From assembly GCA_963924555.1 (NCBI GenBank), contig OZ004583.1, forward strand, positions 5,427,501 through 5,491,500: DNA of 64,000 bases, written 5' to 3'. Below, piece by piece: positions 57,268 to 64,000 of the stretch. A program made the translations under genes and the position numbers. Within the stretch, counting starts at the first letter, position 1, and each line of letters starts with the position of its first letter. The notes below the pieces were generated by a model, which had not been told where the DNA came from, did no database searches, and saw only the letters and a list, made by a program, of their open reading frames with translations. This stretch comes from Crambe crambe. Lineage: Eukaryota > Porifera > Demospongiae > Poecilosclerida > Crambeidae.

Positions 57268-58502
57268 AAAAGTGCTCAGGATGAGATAGTGCAATCTTTG
57301 TCTATGTAAGTCTTTCATGACCCTGGTACCATTTCTTTTATTCTATTTATTATTATTTGCAGAACTCCTGGCAATGAAATTCAAACAGTTGAAAGGATCA
57401 GAGTTCTTTATCAATGCTTGTGGCCAAGATACCCATCATGATCAGCTCAACAACTATAGCTGATCTGAACATACAGAGATCCACCATTAGTGTCTTCCAG
57501 CCTATCAGAGAAGGCAGGAGCCGCAAAAAACCTCGAACTAGGGTGCTTGACGGCATACAACTCTGCAAGTAACGTCAGTATGGCTCATTATTTCGAGAAT
57601 CCCTCCGACAGAATTGCTTTTGGCCTATTTATCTACTTCTTACCCTTGCTGAAGGTCCACGATAGCGGGAAGAATGTTGGACGGCATCGTAGCCCTTACT
57701 TGCCAACATTAGCTTGCAATCCACCGTTTTGATGTCACGAACGACGCAGGGGCGTGGTCTCGTACTATTCTACCATTTCAGCCCCGAGGAAGGCAAGAGT
57801 AGCTAGGCTTTTATATCGGAAGTTATTTGGTTGTGATTTTTGTAAGCATATTTTATAATAAGAAATTTACATATCTTCAACAGTTCTGGCCATATGGCTG
57901 AACAAATCAAGAAAAGATAGGTAAATAACAGGTATGATGATGGCAACCCCAGCATCTGCATCATATATAGCAGGGCTGCCGCAGGCACCGGCAGGCCTCC
58001 GACCAACCCAGCTACAACCAAAACCAGAATGGTGCAGTGGATAGACAAGATTGTACTAACAAACGTGCAGCTTGGTGTAGATGTCCTGGACAAAGATGCG
58101 GATGGGATGGTGGTCCCCGGGTCCTACTCTGGGGTGAGGGAAGGGGAGTGGAACCGAATCATTGCTGCCCTGGGGACCAGAGAGATGAGATTATGGACTC
58201 AGGCCATGAACAAGTTTTGATGGAACTCTACCATTATGTGAATCACTCTCCTGCTCCAGATGATCATTTCTCTGCGAAAATAACTTTAAAATATTTGGAA
58301 GCATGTTGAAGGTTTTCTCAGTCACCAAATCATCAATGAAAAAAAAAAAGGACATTCTTCTCAGCATTCATGCTGGATTTAATTTTTTTTAAAGATTGGA
58401 TTATTCACTGTTGGAAGGTATAGCTACTTAGTTTATTGTAGATGTGTATTAGCTTACATTATGTAATTGCATTTTTAGAATCTGATACATTTGACCCAGC
58501 CA
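57268..58502 (+). repeat. P-element region, tandem copy A
   Basis: 57268-57960 matches 59697-60430, and 58209-58502 matches 61316-61612, both nearly identical. The middle differs: copy A has a Penelope-type end (57768-57960) and the RWLDKIVL module inserted, whereas copy B retains P-element exons there. At 58502 a Mutator-like relic has been inserted. Confidence 0.8.
58031..58208 (+). repeat. Recurrent coding module RWLDKIVLANIQ (copy 3)
   Basis: Reads MVQWIDKIVLTNVQLGVDVL, DKDADGMVVPGSYSGVREGE and WNRIIAALGTREMRLWTQAM, the longest version. It ends exactly where the P-element-like exon (AACAAGTTTTGATGG) resumes. A damaged version lies at 60430-60560. Confidence 0.55.
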
Positions 58503-58506
58503 GCAT

Positions 58507-59282
58507 ATGGTCAGTGATGGTGACTCTAAAGCCATCAGCTCTGTCCAGAAAGCTAAACCGTATGGTGACGATTGCCCAGTTATGAAGTATGAGTGTGTGG
58601 GGCACGTTCAAAAACGTGTCGGCGCAGCCATGATAAAGCTAAAAAGAAACCCTCCTACAGAAATGGTTGAGGTAGTGGTGGAAAAAGCCGTAAAGGCCCG
58701 TAAGGCTACCAAAAATCGCCCTGCCGTTGCGGCTAAGCCCGCTAAGCCCGCTGTCACAAAGACAGTGGCACGCAAAGTACGGATCGGTGGCATTGGTGGA
58801 ATTACAAAAAGAAAATATAAGAAACTGCAGCAATACTATGGCAATGCCATACGTGAGCACGCAGGTGACTTGGAGGGTATGATTGATGGTTGTGTACTAC
58901 CACACTATCTCCACAGATGGCACAACAAGTGTCCCAAAGGTGCTGACTCGTGGTGTAAATACCAACAGTCACTAGCGCTGAAGGTAACCCCACCAGAGCA
59001 TCTCAGGGATGATGATCCTAAAAGACTCATTCCTCTGAGATTGACTGAATATGTGAAGCCAATCTTCGAACGACTTTGTAGTCGTGAGTTGTTGGCTAAG
59101 TGTGTTCTCGGTGCTGCCGTGAATATTTTCATGAGCAAGATGTTTTCCGCATCAAGTGTGCGGAAAAGCTGCAACTGGCTGGTGAGAGGAGGAGGAGGAA
59201 ATCGAACAAGAGACGTAAAGCTGCTGCCGATGAAAGGAAGCGTGCTGCAGAGGGGACTACCTACCAGGCAGGGAGTTTCTAA
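58507..59282 (+). pseudogene. Mutator-like transposase relic inside P-element copy A
   Basis: The frame starts at MVSDGDSKAISSVQKAKPYG (second catalytic Asp region), continues KYECVGHVQKRV and an unusual Lys/Ala/Val-rich insert (KARKATKNRPAVAAKPAKPA), then RKYKKLQQYYGNAIREHAGD and GADSWCKYQQSLAL. The segment with the catalytic Glu is deleted after LLAKCVLGAA. A shifted frame gives the usual basic tail ending EGTTYQAGSF. The first Asp region is also missing. It is dead. Confidence 0.82.
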
Positions 59283-59606
59283 ATTGTTCGGATTGTTGTG
59301 TAAGAGGGCTAGTTGGTTCTGATCCAGAGTTTTTGAATGTGTGGAACAATCGGAGCGTAACACCTATCATACTTCCAGGGCATAGGAAAAATAAGTTTTT
59401 TGGCTACCTCTTTTCAACATGTCAACTTTATTGCTGGGGACCCCAATCTTCCTGGGTCTATAGCACTGTAACTCTACTTCCTTCCAACCCAGAGTTATAC
59501 TCATTCCTTCGCCTTGTTGGATGTGCATATTTCAAAGCCAATGTCTCATTTTTTTACGTTTGAATTTTTACATTACATTACATTACATTACATTTTTACA
59601 TTTCAG

Positions 59607-59701
59607 ACATTGAAGTTGGCTGGAAAAGGAGTGATGGCAAGCTTGAAGTGATCTGGGAAGTGCCAGAAAACATAGCAAAGGTCCAACAAAGAATCCAATA
59701 A
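59607..59701 (+). pseudogene. Exon of a CXC-type TE-associated protein
   Basis: Follows an acceptor (TTTCAG) and reads IEVGWKRSDGKLEVIWEVPE and NIAKVQQRIQ, then stops. The pattern resembles the segment before the CXC Cys-rich block in the same gene family as 3915-4560. Confidence 0.45.
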
Positions 59702-61612
59702 AGAGCTCAGAATGAGATAGTGCAATAAAGAGGCAATAAAGAGCTCAGAATGAGATAGTGCAATCTTTGTCTATGTAAGTCTTTCATGACCCTGGTACCA
59801 TTTCTATTTATTATTATTTGCAGAACTCCTGGGAATGAAATTCAAACATTTGAGAAAATAAGACTTATGACAACAGTTGAATGTGGCCAAGATACCCATC
59901 ATGATCAGCTCAACAACTATAGCTGATCTGAACATACAGAGATCCACCATTAGTGTCTTCCAGCCTATCAGAGAAGGCAGGAGCCGCAAAAAACCTCGAA
60001 CTAGGGTGCTTGACGGCATACAACTCTGCAAGTAACGTCAGTATGGCTCATTATTTCGAGAATCCCTCCGACAGAATTGCTTTTGGCCTATTTATCTACT
60101 TCTACCCTTGCTGAAGGTCCACGATAGCGGGAAGAATGTTGGACGGCATCGTAGCCCTTACTTGCCAACATTAGCTTGCAATCCACCGTTTTGATGTCAC
60201 GAACGACGCAGGGGCGTGGTCTCGTACTATTCTACCATTTCAGCCCCGAGGAAGGCAGAGTAGCTAGGCTTTTATATCGGAAGTTATTTGGTTGTGATTT
60301 TTGTAAGCATATTTTATAATAAGAAATTTACATATCTTCAATAGTTCTGGCCATATGGCTGAACAAATCAAGAAAAGATAGGTAAATAACAAGTATGATG
60401 ATGGCGACCCCAGCATCTGCATCATATGGGCGGGGGATGCGGAAATTCACCAGGCAGCAGGGCTGCCGCAGGCACCGCCAGGCCTCCAAGGGACCAACCC
60501 AGCTACAACCAAAACCAGAATGGTGCAGTGGATAGACAAGCAGCTTGGTGTAGATGTCAGAGAGATGAGATGAGTGGGTCCCACAGCAGGGGACGTAACT
60601 TTGCGTCATTCCCTAGACTTGGCCCCTCTGAAATTAACAATGATTAAATTTTTGTTGATAGGGATGCATATTTTGGGTATGGTTAAAGGCTCTTCACGTC
60701 TAGTTGCATACAAAAATTGGAGGTTCCTTCTCATCAAGGGCGTTAACTGTTTAAAGGAAACTGGTTGAAGTATATTCTAAGCTTACATTATTTTCAAGAA
60801 GCTACCGAATCATTGGAGGATGATATGATGAGGCATGAAGGTTGTGTAGAAATACTGGAATCCCCTCACAGATCTCCATGTGTGATATTATTTCAAATTA
60901 AATAATCCACAAAGATTAGAAGTTCTCAGAATCCATTTGATCCTACCAGGAAAATATTTTGGGCTATTTGCCCAAGTCACCAGGTATGTATGTATCAATA
61001 ACAAAAATAATGTATACATTGCATTTTAATAATTATACAGTTGAAGAGTATGATAAATGCCTTGTTCTCTTCAAGAGATGGAGGAACTAAATATTTTGAA
61101 TATGGTGGTGGGACATTTGGATGGAAGACCATAGAGAAAATGTATGGCAGAGAGTGCTCAAGGAGAGCAAATGGGCTTGCACGTATGGTGCCAAAACTGA
61201 AGGAATCTAAACTGAATGTACACCCAGCCAAAATTATGCAGGTATGTGTAACCCCCCTTTGCATGCTTAAAAAATGTATATGCATGCATTATTTCCTTGT
61301 TTATTTTTAATAGCAAGAACAAGTTTTGATGGAACTCTACCATTATGTGAATCAGTCTCCTGCTCCAGATGATCATTTCTCTGCGAAAATAACTTTAAAA
61401 TATTTGGAAGCATGTTGAAGGAGGTTTTCTCAGTCACCAAATCATCAATGAAAAAAAAAAAGGACATTCTTCTCAGCATTCATGCTGGATTTAATTTTTT
61501 TTAAAGATTGGATTGATTCACCGTTGGAAGGTATAGCTACTTAGTTTATTGTAGATGTGTATTAGCTTACATTATGTAATTGCATTTTTAGAATCTGATA
61601 CATTTGACTCAG
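59697..61612 (+). repeat. P-element region, tandem copy B
   Basis: Second copy of the unit described at 57268-58502, about 2.4 kb downstream. It includes a small frame conserved in both copies (MISSTTIADLNIQRSTISVF, 57439 and about 59900). Confidence 0.8.
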
Positions 61613-62262
61613 CCAGTAATGATCAAAAGAAAATTTTAGCATGGCAGAGTAAGTCATTATTTTTGGTAATATTTATAGCATGGGATAACCTAATGCCACG
61701 GACTCCTCGTACTGCTGACACCCTGAGTTTACTCAACATCGTAATGCCGTATAGCTACCCATGTGCATATCGCCTGTCAAACGTCATTGGCAGTGTCGAC
61801 GACAGGCACGGGGACTCGTGTGAAGCATTGAAAACGTGGATAAGGAGAAAGGCCAACATCCGCAACAACCTAGAGATACGAACTGGAAAAAGCCTGGGAG
61901 AACCTACATCTGACGATCCTCTTTGGATCTCGTCGTTAAAGTATCCGGATGTGGCTTGGTACAGAAATGAAGTTTTTTTACAGTTTGAAGTAGTTTCCAA
62001 CTACAACTTGGAAAAGACGATCAACAAGATGTGTCTGGGGCTAGTTGATCAGCTTCGTTCATGGAAGAACCGTCGGTCCAGTGTTTATTCCGTTACGGGA
62101 TTTGTATTTCCTGTCTATAAAAGCGACAAGACCGTCGAGGCGTGTGGACGATGGTCCACAGGGTGGATTTGTGTTGGAACAATCTCCGAATAGATGTGTA
62201 TGGATTTAGTGGATTCTGTGATTGGTTCCTAAAAGAATACAATGTGGACACGCCAATGTCCA
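61041..62262 (+). pseudogene. P-element-like (THAP9-type) transposase gene relic
   Basis: Exons: 61041-61241 (LKSMINALFSSRDGGTKYFE, GLARMVPKLKESKLNVHPAK), 61314-61418 (QEQVLMELYHYVNQSPAPDD, LKYLEAC then stop), 61592-61648 (ESDTFDSASNDQKKILAWQ) and 61679 onward (TWDNL). Near 62167 it resumes as WNNLRIDVYGFSGFCDWFLK. The order and motifs (LARMVPKL, NVxPAKIMQ, LAWQTWD, VYGFxxFCxxFL) fit P-element transposases. The stop after LEAC is shared with copy A. The intron 61649-61678 would be only 30 bp. The THAP domain and the N-terminal half are missing. Confidence 0.7.
61679..62193 (+). CDS. Unknown ORF inserted in P-element gene, nuclease-like pattern
   Basis: After TWDNLM the frame departs from the P-element pattern and stays open for about 165 codons: PRTPRTADTLSLLNIVMPYS, LKYPDVAWYRNEVFLQFEVV, SVTGFVFPVYKSDKTVEACG, ending WICVGTISE. 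The block YPDVAW-x4-VFLQFEVV has the D-x9/10-E-x-hydrophobic spacing of PD-(D/E)xK-like folds and resembles N-terminal nuclease-like domains of Crinkler-type proteins. This is pattern recognition only. P-element coding returns about 10 bp before the stop, in another frame, at WNNLRI. Confidence 0.45.
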
Positions 62263-63213
62263 CAGTCCATTCGAACATATCATTGTTGTGTGTTCTGGAG
62301 ATCTGGATTGTTTGCCTCCTATAAGGGCAATTGCAGAAACAACTGAAATGGAAGTAGAAGTATGGCCCAGGATACTACATCACACCTCTCCGAATGTCGG
62401 GCAGTGCAGTTGAAACGTTATTTTAATACCTCTCTGGAAACAAGTTAGACTCAGTGAATTATCCCACATGTAGAAGTAAATATATATGCATGAAAAAAGT
62501 GGAAGCTACACATCATAGTGGAAAATATTGAGATGTGCCTTTACTCCTTCCAGCTGCACCTTTACAGAAAAAGAAATACAACCAAGTAAAAAAAAAAACA
62601 CAAACAACCAATTAGGACATAAGAAGCTGAAATTTTATAAGACTAAACGTTTGCACCCAAGTCCGGTCCCACCAACAGGACAACCAAGCAAACAAAAAAA
62701 AAGAAACTCATCAATCCATGGCAGTGACAGCACTAATCAACATGTAGCATGCATACACTCACATGAACCTCATTCATATACCCAATAACACAAATTAACA
62801 TAGGGAAATATAACATACAGAGTAGAAGAAAAGATAGTACAATCAATGATAAATGATCAACAATAACAATAAACAGGAAGTGAAACAATTGCAATAAACA
62901 GAAAGTGAAACAATTGCAATGACAACAATAAACAGGAAGTGAAACAATTGCAATGATAACCATAAACAGGAAGTGAAACAATTGACTAAATAGAAAGATC
63001 ACAAACTACGGATAAAAAATGCAGGAGCTGCTAAGCAGTGCAGTTGAGATTAGAGGGCCATCCTCATCATAATGGCTGCATTAGTAGAGGGCCTTCCCTG
63101 AATCTTAATTGCTATGTATAGAGCCATCCCCGAAAGTGGTCCCAATAATGAGTGGTCACTGGTATCCTTTAACATTTTTTCAAACTTTAATTATGTAATT
63201 TTCACTACTCTTG

Positions 63214-63247
<34 letters not shown>

Positions 63248-63299
63248 AGGAATTGACAGAAGGGCACCACCAAGAATGGAGCCGTCAATAATACAATCA
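62263..63299. other. Intergenic
   Basis: No gene recognised apart from the tandem repeat at 62845-62995. A plus-strand frame at 62222-62413 shows no domain. Confidence 0.4.
62845..62995. repeat. Imperfect 33-36-bp tandem repeat
   Basis: Four copies of AAACAGGAAGTGAAACAATTGCAAT-type units (written here in parts: AAACAGGAAGTG, AAACAATTGCAAT). It generates a Phe/Leu-rich artefactual frame on the minus strand. Confidence 0.85.
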
Positions 63300-63508
63300 T
63301 CACAAGTATACTTTTTCTGCATGCCTATACTGCTCAGATGCTGGAGGAGGTGAGGTCTGGATACTATCTCCATCTCTTCCTGCCACAGGTCTAGCAAAAT
63401 CCTTGCATTTATAATTGATGTCTTCCAAATGTTCTGACATCTCCAAGGCTTCTTTCACAGTCTGTATAGATAGCTGGACACAAATCTTTTCTTGCAGATC
63501 ACCATTAG
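63300..63508 (-). CDS. Candidate terminal exon of a minus-strand gene
   Basis: An acceptor (GATTTTTAG, minus strand, 63509-63517) is followed by an open frame: NGDLQEKICVQLSIQTVKEA, LEMSEHLEDINYKCKDFARP, VAGRDGDSIQTSPPPASEQY, RHAEKVYL then TGA at 63300-63302. It has a helical first half and a Ser/Pro-rich end, and no recognised domain. Upstream exons would lie to the right, partly beyond the window. Confidence 0.4.
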
Positions 63509-64000
63509 CTAAAAATCACAATAATAATGATTAGTCAAGACACTTCTCACTAATCTGCAGTCCCTCTACTCAATGGCAGTCAGGCTCCAGGTGGCCCGTC
63601 CATATTAAGTCAAATTAAGCTGCATGCAGACATAGTCTGTAAATAAAGTTTCCTTGGTCTGTTTCGAGAAGCAGGGTAGGTAAGAGTTTCCTAAATTTTT
63701 GTAGAATGTGTGAACTGCCAAGGGTTATCCAGAAGAATTCCAATGTTCATGAGAAGTATAAATATTGATGGACTATAATATTACACGATGAAACAGTTGC
63801 TTCCTTGAAAGGTGATACAATTCCTTTTGAGAATATAAAATAAAATGGTATAAGAAACTGCAAACGTACTCATGAGAAAATCAAATGATGAACTTTGCAG
63901 ACGTTCTTCCAAGCATATTGCAAATAGCAAAATAATAATAATAAATTCCACAATTTCTTTATTGTAGGAATGAGTGAGTTCAGCACATCAAAGACTACCT
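63509..64000. other. Right edge, nothing certain
   Basis: No gene recognised. A plus-strand acceptor-like TTTATTGTAG at 63958-63967 is followed by an open frame to the window end, too short to judge. Confidence 0.3.

Noticed and set aside
62733..63002. Hydrophobic minus-strand frame resembling a membrane protein
   Set aside because: Translation of the GTGAAACAATTG tandem repeat; no supporting splice sites or start context.
1..64000. tRNA and rRNA genes
   Set aside because: None was recognised by eye; a dedicated covariance search would be needed to exclude tRNA-derived repeats.

Overview
This window looks like a metazoan nuclear genome, most likely a demosponge close to Amphimedon queenslandica. 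The evidence is AT-rich intergenic DNA full of TAGC/GCTA runs, short GT-AG introns (about 50 bp to a few hundred bp), compact multi-exon genes, and an unusual mix of DNA transposons with Penelope-like and DIRS-like retroelements. The species call is an inference; no organism-specific marker was searched.

Region by region. 0-4.6 kb: a structurally complete pogo/Tigger-type element (753-3659) with a 743-aa transposase ending in a PHD-like finger, then a hammerhead-like motif and a decayed Cys-rich TE-associated gene. 4.7-5.6 kb: a small seven-exon minus-strand gene for an acidic protein with a Gly/Arg-rich tail. 5.8-9 kb: relics of a PIF1-type helicase, a Penelope-like reverse transcriptase, a CACTA-associated gene and a Harbinger nuclease. 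9.5-12.9 kb: the best host gene, a seven-exon monoglyceride-lipase-like serine hydrolase (296 aa, complete triad), followed by a scrambled dead copy at 13.9-14.5 kb. 15.7-17.7 kb: an anonymous 2-kb element with about 35-bp inverted ends. 18.7-22.1 kb: a Mutator-like element with an intact 636-aa transposase. 22-34 kb: minisatellite, TRAF-like pseudogene, two decayed Mutator-like relics, an IS630-like DDE transposase relic, and the endonuclease end of a Penelope-like element with a second hammerhead-like motif. 34-37.4 kb: protein-kinase-like fragments, a 123-bp tandem array, a DIRS-like reverse transcriptase and a Tigger tail.

37.8-52.5 kb is a mosaic: three copies of a SET-domain (KMT5A-like) gene fragment interleaved with three copies of a roughly 3.6-kb dispersed repeat, plus an 860-bp inverted-repeat element whose right arm is split by a kinase-like exon with its splice acceptor (a Pack-type gene capture). 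52.5-57 kb holds little except a CACTA-like gene fragment with very short introns. 57.2-62.3 kb is a tandem duplication of a P-element-like transposase gene into which a Mutator-like relic, Penelope-type ends and an unrelated open reading frame have been inserted. The right edge holds a candidate terminal exon on the minus strand.

The window is therefore mainly a nested transposon landscape with two convincing host genes. The main themes are repeated gene-fragment capture (kinase, SET, TRAF, lipase) and two transposases that still look intact.
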